From assembly GCF_000190535.1 (NCBI RefSeq), contig NC_015160.1, positions 1,984,001-2,048,000 on the forward strand: 64,000 nt of DNA. Reading direction: 5' to 3'. Position numbers and translations under genes: made by a program. This document shows, in pieces, positions 44,774 through 52,872 of the stretch. Under the pieces are notes generated by a model that did no database searches, was not told where the DNA came from, and saw only the letters and a program-made list of their open reading frames with translations. The DNA is from Odoribacter splanchnicus DSM 20712 (GTDB lineage: Bacteria > Bacteroidota > Bacteroidia > Bacteroidales > Marinifilaceae). Each line of letters starts with the position of its first letter. Position 1 is the first letter of the stretch.

Positions 44774-44884
44774 CAGCGTATCGGGAATATACAGGGCAAA
44801 CACTCCACAAAAGAAATTCTCCAGGAAAAAGGTACGCAAAAAGCAACCCTACACATAAATTACAGATGATAAAAGCAATAAAAA

Positions 44885-44931
44885 ACCCGTTGGCAGGGTT
44901 AATCTTGCGTATGTTTAACCTGCCAACGGGT
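44885..44931 (-). terminator. Terminator after second fimbrial operon
   Basis: ACCCGTTGGCAGG-G-TTAA (44885-44902) pairs with TTAACCTGCCAACGGGT (44915-44931), a 17-bp stem with one bulged G. On the minus strand it follows the fimbrillin stop at 44954 and is followed by TTTTTATTGCTTTT. Confidence 0.8.
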
Positions 44932-44953
44932 ACGATATTAATAAACGTTTGGA

Positions 44954-46072
44954 TTAAGGTTTGACGTTTACGTCTTTATTATCTGCATCAACCCAGCCTG
45001 TTGTCTCTGCATCAAACTGGATCGGATTCAACACAGCCTTTCCCTGATCAGTATAACCACCACCGAAAATCAACGTGTAGATATGACGCTTGCCCGGTTC
45101 CCATATAACTCCGAACGGAACATAAATTATTTTGTATTCACTTGCTGAACCCAACAGATAAACTCCGGACTGCTGGATTTTGCAGGAGATCTCCAGATAA
45201 CATTGCTTCGCATCGTCGGCACCCTTCTTGGTTTTGCTGGCTCCGGAAACAGTCCAAGCAGTCAGCTCCTGTGGTATATTCAGCATAGGAGAACTTGTGG
45301 AAATATCGGTAGCTGTGGTATTACCTTCGACCGTGATGGATTTGTCTTTCACTACGGTAAATGCGTGTGGAAATGTTAAATCAGGCGAACTCCAACTTCC
45401 CGTTCCATCGGCTGCCGCAGGCAATGTGAAGACGCCGGAAAATCTGATATTATGAATCTTGATGTCACGGATGTCCACCCGCATGTTAGCGTATTGGGTC
45501 TTTGCTTTGAATACGACCTGAGACAGAATATGTTTGAATTTAAATTTCACTTTTCCGTTGTTTGAGTCTTTTGTCTGGCCTTTGGCTATGGCATACATCA
45601 CGTCGTAGTTTGCATGAGTACCGGCTCCATACTCATCGATGCAGGTATAACTTATCTTTTGAGAAGTCCCGGAGGCTTCCCACCTATAAAACGCCAACAT
45701 GTCTTCACTAACCGTTCCGGGATTGAACGCGTAAAAGTCCAAAGCCTCGGAAGGCCAATAACGAAGGTCGTTCGCATTTTTATAATCCCACTTATTATCT
45801 TTGTACACGATATTCACTCCGTCATGTCCATATTCCGTGTCGACCTTTCCCATGAAGGCAGTACCATCCGCCGTAAAAGCGAACACGTCGAAATCGGTGC
45901 TCGTCAAGTTGGAGGGGGTAGTAGGGGTAGCCCTCGTTTCCGCCGCATTACTTAACACGTTAAAACCAATCGCATTCCGCGAGGAGGTTTCCACATTCGC
46001 AATCTCCTCGTCTGAGCAACCCATGAGTAGCGCTCCAAAGATTGCCCAAAGCATTACTGTACTTTTTTTCAT
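44954..46072 (-). CDS. Fimbrillin family lipoprotein (second fimbrial operon)
   Basis: About 372 residues from the Met at 46072 (MKKSTVMLWAIFGALLMGC, lipid Cys19, followed by SDEE). A start 27 bases earlier is possible but gives an unusual signal peptide. It has the TR processing site (AAETRATPTTP) and a fimbrillin fold (DLRYWPSEALDFYAFNPGTV, VKFKFKHILSQVVFKAKTQY, KRHIYTLIFGGGYTDQGKAV), ending QFDAETTGWVDADNKDVNVK plus P. It is the last gene of the operon and precedes a strong terminator. It shares little sequence with the mosaic genes of the first locus. Confidence 0.87.
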   Translation of the reverse strand: MKKSTVMLWAIFGALLMGCSDEEIANVETSSRNAIGFNVLSNAAETRATPTTPSNLTSTDFDVFAFTADGTAFMGKVDTEYGHDGVNIVYKDNKWDYKNANDLRYWPSEALDFYAFNPGTVSEDMLAFYRWEASGTSQKISYTCIDEYGAGTHANYDVMYAIAKGQTKDSNNGKVKFKFKHILSQVVFKAKTQYANMRVDIRDIKIHNIRFSGVFTLPAAADGTGSWSSPDLTFPHAFTVVKDKSITVEGNTTATDISTSSPMLNIPQELTAWTVSGASKTKKGADDAKQCYLEISCKIQQSGVYLLGSASEYKIIYVPFGVIWEPGKRHIYTLIFGGGYTDQGKAVLNPIQFDAETTGWVDADNKDVNVKP

Positions 46073-46180
46073 AAATAAAAACAAATCAAATTGATACATA
46101 TAATTAATAAACTCAATTACTTAATAGTTGACATAGCGTTTACCCGGCATCCAATCCGCACTGAAAACTCAAATATCCGT

Positions 46181-47101
46181 TTACAACACTATATCCACAT
46201 TCACATCATCCCAATCATCAACGTCCACATCAAATCCCGGACCGCCATTTCCCGGCTCGGATGGTACCTCATAATCAAAATTCAACACCAGATGCACATC
46301 ACCGATATGCCCCGCTACCGGGACATCATGCACTTGGTCGCTCACGTCCTGTTCCAATACAGACATGCTGCCTGAACGGTTCTTGAGATACAGCCGGAAA
46401 ACATTGGGCTCTCCTTCAAGTGCGGAATGTCCAAACGTATAGAATCCGCCTATAATCTGATTCCGTGAAACCATTCCATCAAAGAGCAGGCTCTCCGAAA
46501 GACCGGCGGGCAAACTGTCGCCGGACATGTTAAGCGAGCCGGACATGCCGGAAAGAGCGGCCCGCAAATCCGCCACCCTGTCCAGTCCCCGAATTCCGTT
46601 CACCTCATACGTGTAGTGACATACCATGTTTACGGGAGTTAGCCGTATTATCTTCGTGCTTCCTTCCGGAATGTCCTTGAGGATAACTCTGTCTATATGG
46701 TCGCCACACAGCCAGGGTGGGGTGACGGCCATTGTCCGGTTATCCGGCGACCGAACATCACGCGTATCGGCAGTAAAAAGCGTGTAACTGCCGTTTTCTT
46801 TCCAAACCATCCCGTCGGTATCGTAGTTGAAGCAAATTACCCGGTAATCATTCTCGGGGAGCTCCACTTCCCCATCCTCTCCTCCGGGGAAATCAAATAT
46901 CCACGTGTTGCTTTCATCATCGGTCGGATAAAATACGACCCTCATGCCTTCAGGCTTGTCATGATTGGAAATCTTGGTCCAGTCGAATACTACCCGCACC
47001 GTGGCAAAGTGCGGATGATCGTAACATAAATCCTTATGCTCACAAGCCGTCAGTCCCATCCATAAAAATATGAACACCAGACTAAAGCGTATCAGTATCA
47101 C
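46181..47101 (-). CDS. DUF5119 fimbrial accessory lipoprotein
   Basis: A 306-residue lipoprotein: signal MILIRFSLVFIFLWMGLTAC with Cys20, then EHKDLCYDHPHFATVRVVFD, the hallmark start of DUF5119 proteins found in fimbrial operons. It contains NMVCHYTYEVNGIRGLDRVA and an acidic tail (FDVDVDDWDDVNVDIVL). It corresponds by position to the FimB/Mfa2-like gene of the first locus, so an anchor or accessory role is likely. Its ATG overlaps the end of the DUF3575 gene by four bases, indicating translational coupling. Confidence 0.85.
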   Translation of the reverse strand: MILIRFSLVFIFLWMGLTACEHKDLCYDHPHFATVRVVFDWTKISNHDKPEGMRVVFYPTDDESNTWIFDFPGGEDGEVELPENDYRVICFNYDTDGMVWKENGSYTLFTADTRDVRSPDNRTMAVTPPWLCGDHIDRVILKDIPEGSTKIIRLTPVNMVCHYTYEVNGIRGLDRVADLRAALSGMSGSLNMSGDSLPAGLSESLLFDGMVSRNQIIGGFYTFGHSALEGEPNVFRLYLKNRSGSMSVLEQDVSDQVHDVPVAGHIGDVHLVLNFDYEVPSEPGNGGPGFDVDVDDWDDVNVDIVL

Positions 47102-48318
47102 TGCCTGCCTCCTTTCTTCCGGCTATAATTCCCCCGCCCGATCAACCACACCAAAGAGATACCCGCCTTGGTCGGGCCGAACCAGCGGCGTTTTTTAGTG
47201 GTCTGCCATACATAGTGACCGTCCAAAGGGATGTACTCCTTGTACAATCCTCCAAGGTAGCCGATTCCCAACGTGAAATCCACATTGAACCGATGTCCCA
47301 CAGGTAACGAGTAGCCGTAAGCCACGCCTCCCCCGTAACTCCATTTATCCCCCAAGTAACCTTTCCCACCCAATTCGAAATCATAGGTGACGATCTGCCC
47401 GTACAATCCGACATGATGCCCGGAAAACGGTTTTTCCACCGCTCTCCGACCGAACCAGCGGCGCAACTCCACATCTCCCCCATAGATACGCCAGTAGTTA
47501 TGCTTCCGATCACTTTTCCACCAGGCATACATCCAATTCCCGGCCACAGACCAGTTCTTCCCCAAACAGAACTCAACCCCGATGTCAGGTATCAAAACAG
47601 CGTCATAAAGCAAGTTTGTTTTCACCGCCATGCAAAACGGCCGTTTCTTTACCGGAGCTATGACGGTAACGGTATCACGGATGCACAACGTATCACGTGT
47701 ATGTATATATACCGTATCTCTGACGGGATTTATCGGATCACTATCATAGCATATTTTCACCATCGACGAACGAAGTTTCGGAAAATGGAATTTATACAAA
47801 TATGAGTATGGCCTCCCCCCTTTCAGTCTTTTCAGTTCTCCCCCCAAATAAGGGCTGTCCTGGTTTTCCAAACGGACGATCTTCTCCAACAAACGAAGGA
47901 CATCCTCCCTCTCCGGAACATTCACATCCGCTCTCACCATCGTTATAAGTCCGTTCCAGTCACTTCCCGAAAAATGAAAATCCTTCTCCAATACCGGAAT
48001 CTTTATATAAGGTGATATATACCGCCACAAAACCTCTGCTCGTTTTTCAGACAGCCTTCCATTCAACAGCCCCCCTCCTTCCGGGGAAGCTCCTCCTATT
48101 ATTTGAATTTTCCTGATAAGACGGACGGAGTCGTTCAATGCGGAACAGATTTTAGCAAACCGCTCCATCTCGTTCCCATTGTCAAGTAAACATGTATCTA
48201 TATTTACCTTTCCTTGATGAAAATAGATCCTTACCGAATCACGCTTCTCCTGAGCGGATATTTCTCCGCTTATACTCAACACGAGCACGAACAATACACA
48301 TTTAATATAAAAAAACAT
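47098..48318 (-). CDS. DUF3575/OmpA-like protein of second fimbrial operon
   Basis: A 406-residue protein with signal peptide (MFFYIKCVLFVLVLSISGEI, then SAQE). An OmpA-like region follows (IQIIGGASPEGGGLLNGRLS, KRAEVLWRYI), where the ASPEG motif is usual for this group. The C-terminal DUF3575 barrel starts at CMAVKTNLLYDAVLIPDIGV and ends KAGISLVWLIGRGNYSRKKG. It is the head gene of the operon and has the same role as the DUF3575 gene of the first locus, but lacks the coiled-coil insert. Confidence 0.85.
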   Translation of the reverse strand: MFFYIKCVLFVLVLSISGEISAQEKRDSVRIYFHQGKVNIDTCLLDNGNEMERFAKICSALNDSVRLIRKIQIIGGASPEGGGLLNGRLSEKRAEVLWRYISPYIKIPVLEKDFHFSGSDWNGLITMVRADVNVPEREDVLRLLEKIVRLENQDSPYLGGELKRLKGGRPYSYLYKFHFPKLRSSMVKICYDSDPINPVRDTVYIHTRDTLCIRDTVTVIAPVKKRPFCMAVKTNLLYDAVLIPDIGVEFCLGKNWSVAGNWMYAWWKSDRKHNYWRIYGGDVELRRWFGRRAVEKPFSGHHVGLYGQIVTYDFELGGKGYLGDKWSYGGGVAYGYSLPVGHRFNVDFTLGIGYLGGLYKEYIPLDGHYVWQTTKKRRWFGPTKAGISLVWLIGRGNYSRKKGGRQ

Positions 48319-48439
48319 CTTTTCGTCATTTAATCATTTGTTAATATGACAATCCAAACCCAGGCTTTTACACCCCCTGAATTTCAACCGCTAAAGATAT
48401 GCACCTATAAACCAACCTCCAAAGCAAAAAACAAGTATT

Positions 48440-48620
48440 TTAAACTTATAAATACTTAAAAAGACAACCACACAACAGCTACAACACTTACCACAGCAGC
48501 CAATCACGCTTACACAACAATTAAAAACACTTAACATCATAAAGAAAAGTACTTAAACATACAAAAAAAAAAACAGTTATTTTTGCAGGAAACATTATAC
48601 TTAATAACACTTAAAACAAT
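48440..48620. promoter_or_regulatory. Cluster of ACTTA motifs before LuxR regulator
   Basis: The divergent intergenic region holds seven ACTTA pentamers in the same orientation, most within (a/t)ACTTAa, plus one GCTTA variant, over about 180 bases. They flank the LuxR-gene -7 box. They may be regulator binding sites for the divergent operons, although AT-rich sequence makes some copies expected by chance. Confidence 0.4.
48578..48585 (+). promoter_or_regulatory. -7 box (TATTTTTG) for LuxR-type regulator
   Basis: TATTTTTG fits TAnnTTTG. It overlaps an in-frame TTG, which argues that the real start is the ATG at 48628, 43 bases downstream. Confidence 0.45.
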
Positions 48621-48627
48621 AAAACAC

Positions 48628-49689
48628 ATGAAATTCAGCACAAAAGCCGCTACTTTTCTAAGTTCAATAAAAACTCAAACTTACGACAAAAAAGAAAGCG
48701 AAATGATAATAACGTATCAACAAAAACGTGTCTTTCATCTATCCCTGCTCATGCTGGCCTTATGCGCACCCATATACATATATTCAGTTCCATTTCCCAA
48801 TGAACAGTTTTATTATATTAACAGCGTATTATTCCTGTTTATCATTATGTGCACTCTCGCTTATTTTAAAAAGAGAGTAAATCTGACCACGACCTTTTCC
48901 ATTATACTGATAGCCATACATATCGAGATTTTTATCGAAATAATTTATTGCTCAATATGTAGCGGATATGAATATAGTTATCAAAGAGCATTGATAATGA
49001 GTAACATTACTATCTCTCTCTTATTTACCATGCTTTCCATCTGTGCCTATATGAGTAATATCTCCATCCTATTGTCCTCCCTTACCATAGCTTCCTATAC
49101 AATCTGCACACTTATCACCGACGAACCGTTCCTATACAGTTATCTGCCTTTGATCATCATCATATACACCATGATCCCCTTATTAGGAAGATCCTTACAC
49201 AGTAATATCAGCAGCTTGCTAAAAAGTAGCAACTTGCTAAAAGAGGAAGAGGAAATGCTTTTGAAACGTCTCCAAATGAAAAAGGAAGAACTATTCGCGT
49301 TCGCCGAGTTGTTAAGCGAGAATAACCCGGAAGAAAAGACAAGCTCCCTGTTAAACATAATAGGGGAACAATCCAAAGAAAATCTTTTTACAGCCCTTGC
49401 CGCATACCAGAAAAAGGAAAAAAGTAAACTTGATACAATCAGGAGAATATATCCCAATTTATCCCCGTCCGAATTAAACATCTGCCGTTTAATACTGCAA
49501 GACAAGACCGTCAGCCAAATATGCGAATTATTACATCGGAGTAGCGGAAACATAACCAGCCAACGAGCGAACATACGTGCCAAACTCGGACTGAAAAAAA
49601 GCGACAATTTAAAAGAAGCATTACAAGAACGCATGAGGCTGTATGAAGAAGAACACCACCGGCAAGAGGAGTTTTCAGCCATGCGTTAG
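48628..49689 (+). CDS. Membrane-bound LuxR-type regulator
   Basis: About 353 residues from ATG 48628. Five to six hydrophobic segments (VFHLSLLMLALCAPIYIYSV, INSVLFLFIIMCTLAYFKKR, ITISLLFTMLSICAYMSNIS) are followed by a coiled coil (LLKEEEEMLLKRLQMKKEEL). The C-terminal LuxR-like helix-turn-helix reads LSPSELNICRLILQDKTVSQ and ICELLHRSSGNITSQRANIR. Regulators of this shape precede DUF3575/fimbrillin operons in Bacteroidales. It is divergent from the second fimbrial operon and probably controls it. Confidence 0.87.
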   Translation: MKFSTKAATFLSSIKTQTYDKKESEMIITYQQKRVFHLSLLMLALCAPIYIYSVPFPNEQFYYINSVLFLFIIMCTLAYFKKRVNLTTTFSIILIAIHIEIFIEIIYCSICSGYEYSYQRALIMSNITISLLFTMLSICAYMSNISILLSSLTIASYTICTLITDEPFLYSYLPLIIIIYTMIPLLGRSLHSNISSLLKSSNLLKEEEEMLLKRLQMKKEELFAFAELLSENNPEEKTSSLLNIIGEQSKENLFTALAAYQKKEKSKLDTIRRIYPNLSPSELNICRLILQDKTVSQICELLHRSSGNITSQRANIRAKLGLKKSDNLKEALQERMRLYEEEHHRQEEFSAMR

Positions 49690-49768
49690 GGATTGCAGAG
49701 TAAAGCCCACAGCCTTTAGGCGAGGACTTGAAACGTAAAGCCCGACCGTCCCACGGGAACGCCCAAAA

Positions 49769-49801
49769 GAAAAAAAATCCCCCGAACATTCATCCGGGGG
49801 A
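49769..49801 (-). terminator. Terminator after AAA-ATPase operon
   Basis: TCCCCCG (49778-49784) pairs with CGGGGGA (49795-49801) over a 10-base loop. On the minus strand the stem is followed by a run of T (A at 49769-49777), giving a standard intrinsic terminator after the small gene at 49818. Confidence 0.8.
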
Positions 49802-49817
49802 CATTCAGGCCGTCACG

Positions 49818-49979
49818 TCAATTATAATACAGATTCAGATCATCCGTGCCAATCTCCTTTCCGTCCCGGAAAACAAGGCGTAAATCAATCCTCTCTCTGT
49901 TTTCATTGCCACAAAGATAGACATACCGGCCAACATACGCATCATACTTATCAATCAGTTCTAACGGTATGACCGGCAT
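49818..49979 (-). CDS. Small hypothetical protein, 53 residues
   Basis: A frame of 53 codons starts at ATG 49979 and stops at TGA 49818. It reads MPVIPLELIDKYDAYVGRYV, YLCGNENRERIDLRLVFRDG, KEIGTDDLNLYYN. It starts 15 bases after the stop of the ATPase gene and ends shortly before a good terminator, so it is placed as the last gene of that operon. It looks like a compact beta-rich domain. No family is recognised. Confidence 0.6.
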   Translation of the reverse strand: MPVIPLELIDKYDAYVGRYVYLCGNENRERIDLRLVFRDGKEIGTDDLNLYYN

Positions 49980-49994
49980 GGGAAAAGGATACAC

Positions 49995-51275
49995 CTATAT
50001 TGCATATAGCGGAAAATTTGTAAGATTACCCTGTACTTTATAAGGCAACATAGAAAATCTCTCCGCATGCAATTCCGGTCTTTTTCCCAGTAATGCTGTC
50101 AACGAATTGGCCCGGACATTCCCTTCGGCCTTCACTTCTATCGGCACCATTTGGGCATTACGTTGAATAACAAAATCCAACTCAAGACGCGAATTGTCTG
50201 TGTTATGGTAATAAATCGGTGACACGCCCTTACTTTTCATCTGCTGCAATACATACTGTTCAGTCATTCCTCCCTTGTATTCCTTAAATATGTCGTTTTT
50301 AATCAAGACTTGGGCCGGATCTGTCTTGACCATAGCACCCATAAGCCCCAAATCAACCATATAGAGTTTGAAAGCCGACAGGTCTTCATAAATATCAAGC
50401 GGAAGCTCCGGTTTGGTACATCGAGGCACTTTATACAACAACCCGGCATTTACAAGCCATTGAATGGCCATCTCAAAATCATTGGCTCTGGCACCTTTTC
50501 GCAAAGCTCCGTAAATGAATTTCTTGTTTTCTTTAAATAATTGGGAAGGAATGCTGTTCCATACCATTCGGACACGCGGAACCTGTTCTTTGGGCGCATG
50601 TTTTGAGAAGTCAAGATCATAGCCTTGCAAAATCTCCGACTGTATTCTTCTGACTTCCAGCAAGGAATCCGTTTCTACATATTTGAGTACAACTTCCGGC
50701 ATACCACCTACATAATAATATTGCCGAAGGAGATCCGTATATTTGTCATGCAGGAGGCTTATCGTTTCAAAATCCCCACTCATAAGCAATTTACAAGCTT
50801 CTTCTTCTCCCTTGGCGACAAGAAACTCTTCAAAGTTCATAGGAAATATATTGATGACATTTACCTTCCCTACGGGATAAGACACATCCTGATGAAGGGA
50901 TATCCCCAAAAGTGAACCTGCCACAGCTATATGATACTCCGGAACCTCCTCTTTAAAATACTTCAAAGATTCCAGTGCTTCCGGGATATCTTGTATCTCA
51001 TCAAGGATAATAAGCGTATCACCCGGAGTAATGTCAACGGAAGTCATCGCACGCAGCCCCCGTAAAATTCTGTCAACATTGAAATCCTGAGAAAAAAGCT
51101 GGCGTGCAAGGTTATTCTTACGGCATACCACATAAGCCTCTTTTTTGTATTCAAGTTTGGCAAACTCATGGAGCAGCCATGTTTTCCCAACTTGTCGGGC
51201 ACCATTTAAAATCAGAGGTTTTCTATCCTCACGGTTTTTCCATTCTATAAGTTGTTGCAAAATAAATCTTTTCAT
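49995..51275 (-). CDS. AAA-family ATPase with DUF4143 domain
   Basis: A 426-residue protein. The P-loop is NGARQVGKT at 24-32 (K31) and Walker B is LIILDEIQD. After the AAA_14 domain comes a DUF4143 domain (FIYGALRKGARANDFEMAIQ, WLVNAGLLYKVPRCTKPELP, RLELDFVIQRNAQMVPIEVK), the last part being a PD-(D/E)xK-like nuclease core (LDFVI ... EVKA). Such ATPases are abundant in gut Bacteroidetes, often in mobile regions; their function is not settled. Confidence 0.9.
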   Translation of the reverse strand: MKRFILQQLIEWKNREDRKPLILNGARQVGKTWLLHEFAKLEYKKEAYVVCRKNNLARQLFSQDFNVDRILRGLRAMTSVDITPGDTLIILDEIQDIPEALESLKYFKEEVPEYHIAVAGSLLGISLHQDVSYPVGKVNVINIFPMNFEEFLVAKGEEEACKLLMSGDFETISLLHDKYTDLLRQYYYVGGMPEVVLKYVETDSLLEVRRIQSEILQGYDLDFSKHAPKEQVPRVRMVWNSIPSQLFKENKKFIYGALRKGARANDFEMAIQWLVNAGLLYKVPRCTKPELPLDIYEDLSAFKLYMVDLGLMGAMVKTDPAQVLIKNDIFKEYKGGMTEQYVLQQMKSKGVSPIYYHNTDNSRLELDFVIQRNAQMVPIEVKAEGNVRANSLTALLGKRPELHAERFSMLPYKVQGNLTNFPLYAI

Positions 51276-51736
51276 CTACAAACAGCATTTTTATACATGT
51301 AAAAACAGCGTATAATACATTTATCCGCACTTATTTAAAGCACAAATATACTAAAATAAGCAGATAATAGAAGCAATCTTATACATTTTTCCGCACTTTA
51401 ATCAACTCCAATGGATTAGTTTTTATATCAATTAGTAAATCATTGGCTAATCTATTATTAAACGACTGATTTTCAGCCATAACCCCGTAGGGCAAGAGGA
51501 AAAAACGGTACGTAGTGCCGTTTCCTCTTGCTGTTCTTTCGGCTGCTTTGCATCCGGCGAACACCCTCCCCTGCGGTACGGCAAAAGGGTACTTTTGCAT
51601 CGTACAAGGGGGACGGGGAGAGCCGGGCAAAGCACTAAGAAAGAACCTATTCCACAAACAAAAAACACACGCCAAAACGACACAACAGGCTGTATAAAAT
51701 AAATAGAAATTGTTTCGCTATATGGAAACAAAAGAT
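51276..51736. other. Non-coding gap with long imperfect hairpin
   Basis: No supported gene. At 51492-51531 GCAAGAGGAAA (plus three extra A) and ACGG pair with CCGTTTCCTCTTGC, a long imperfect hairpin of unknown role. A minus-strand -7 box for the ATPase lies at 51343-51350. The GC-rich middle (51535-51640) resembles intergenic sequence of mobile elements rather than the flanks. Confidence 0.4.
51343..51350 (-). promoter_or_regulatory. -7 box (TATATTTG) for AAA-ATPase gene
   Basis: The reverse complement of CAAATATA matches the TAnnTTTG consensus, 68 bases before the ATPase start. No convincing -33 was found. Confidence 0.4.
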
Positions 51737-51744
51737 TATCTTTG
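51737..51744 (+). promoter_or_regulatory. -7 box (TATCTTTG) for higBA
   Basis: TATCTTTG matches TAnnTTTG and lies 20 bases before the toxin ATG, giving a short leader. Confidence 0.5.
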
Positions 51745-51764
51745 CACCATAAAAACAACAACTT

Positions 51765-52117
51765 ATGGAAGAAAAGGCTAAATTCAAAATCATCTACTCT
51801 ACTCAAAAGATGCAGATGATTTTCTGAACAACTTACCAACAAAGATTAAAGACAAAATTATCTATAATATTGCCAAAGCCAAGTTTGTGATAGATCCGGA
51901 ACTCTTTAAAAAGTTAGACGATACGGATATATGGGAGTTCAGAACATTCTATAACAAAGTAAAATACAGGCTGCTGGCTTTTTGGGATAAAGATAACGGA
52001 ACAAATACCCTTGTTATTGCAACACATGGATTTATAAAGAAAACCTAAAAAACACCACCCAAGGAAATAGCGAAAGCCGAAGATATTAGAAAAGCATATT
52101 TTAATTCAAAAAAATAA
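51765..52117 (+). pseudogene. HigB/RelE-type toxin, broken by frameshift and nonsense codon
   Basis: From ATG 51765 the frame reads MEEKAKFKIIYSTQK, then goes out of phase at an A run (51805-51808) and stops after five more codons. One extra A restores DADDFLNNLPTKIKDKIIYN, AKFVIDPELFKKLDDTDIWE, FRTFYNKVKYRLLAFWDKDN and ATHGFIKKT, a normal RelE/HigB fold. A second lesion is a TAA at 52046, where CAA (Gln) would continue into KTPPKEIAKAEDIRKAYFNS. The toxin is therefore doubly inactivated, while the downstream antitoxin is intact. Confidence 0.8.
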
Positions 52118-52122
52118 AGCGT

Positions 52123-52437
52123 ATGGAAACAATGAAATTTTATACAGAAGAAGAAATATTAGATAAGCACATAGGGAAAAAAGGCACTCCCAAAAGAGAC
52201 CAGTTTGAAGCTGATCTAAACTCTTCCTTAATTGGTGAAGCCATTAAACAGGCTCGCCAGTCGAAGAACCTAACCCAAGAGGAATTAGGCAATCTGATAG
52301 GAGTGCAGCGTGCTCAAATCTCCCGAATTGAAAACGGTAAGAATTTAACCTTTTCCACCATTGCAAGAGTTTTTAAGGCTATGGGAATAAGTGCTAAACT
52401 TGAAATCGGAAGCATGGGTAAAGTTGCGTTATGGTAA
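52123..52437 (+). CDS. HigA-type antitoxin (XRE helix-turn-helix)
   Basis: A 104-residue protein. The XRE helix-turn-helix is clear: IKQARQSKNLTQEELGNLIG, VQRAQISRIENGKNLTFSTI, ARVFKAMGISAKLEI. It follows the toxin frame by five bases, the usual toxin-first order of higBA. It should bind the shared promoter and the toxin. With the toxin broken, it may persist as a repressor or as a neutralising immunity factor for related toxins. A hairpin terminator follows the stop. Confidence 0.88.
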   Translation: METMKFYTEEEILDKHIGKKGTPKRDQFEADLNSSLIGEAIKQARQSKNLTQEELGNLIGVQRAQISRIENGKNLTFSTIARVFKAMGISAKLEIGSMGKVALW

Positions 52438-52466
52438 CTAACTATACAACAAAATGTTATATCAAA

Positions 52467-52505
52467 TCCGGGAGCGAAAACGCATCCCGGAAGCCTCTCT
52501 TTTTA
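52467..52505 (+). terminator. Terminator after higA
   Basis: TCCGGGA-GCG (52467-52476) pairs with CGC-A-TCCCGGA (52481-52491), a ten-pair stem with one bulged A and an AAAA loop, then the pyrimidine tract TCTCTTTTTAT. Confidence 0.75.
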
Positions 52506-52596
52506 TACACAAAAAGTCACAATTAAACATATTTTAACACGCAGGGAAATTCGCTCAATTCACCCCGCTGCGCTTGGCTTTTGCTTTGCTTTCACA

Positions 52597-52822
52597 AGTA
52601 TTCAAAAACTCGTTTTTAGGCTATTTTCGTTTTTCTTGATCTCTTAAAATTTCTTTGACTTGTTTTAAAGCATAACCTGTTATATGCTTATCAATCTTTA
52701 AAAATATCGAACGAAATTATTAATACACAGATGATTATAAGAACAAATCAAAACTTAACTACGAGTTTTTGAATACTAACTGCGAGTTTTTGAATACTAT
52801 TTTATAATATCAGCGAGTTTTA
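52597..52822. repeat. Iteron-like repeats of a plasmid origin
   Basis: The 17-mer ACGAGTTTTTGAATACT occurs at 52761-52777, again with one change (GCGAG...) at 52782-52798, 21 bases apart, and exactly but inverted at 52597-52613. A further partial copy starts at 52813. The direct copies lie in AT-rich DNA immediately before a Rep-like start codon, which is the arrangement of iteron-controlled theta plasmids. This is the best candidate for a former replication origin. Confidence 0.7.
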
Positions 52823-52854
52823 TTTGTATAACTCGTTTTTGATATTTATATTTG
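52823..52854 (+). promoter_or_regulatory. rep promoter overlapped by CGAGTT/AACTCG dyad
   Basis: The -33 TTTG (52823-52826) and -7 TATATTTG (52847-52854) are 20 bases apart, an ideal match. The -33 lies between the arms CGAGTT and AACTCG (about 52814-52835), which are half-iterons in inverted orientation. In Rep_3 plasmids, Rep dimers bind such a dyad to repress rep. Confidence 0.7.
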
Positions 52855-52872
52855 CGCAAAACATTGATAAAT

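Noticed and set aside
51379-51842. Minus-strand frames before higBA
   Set aside because: They overlap the higBA promoter and toxin start on the other strand and have no family features.
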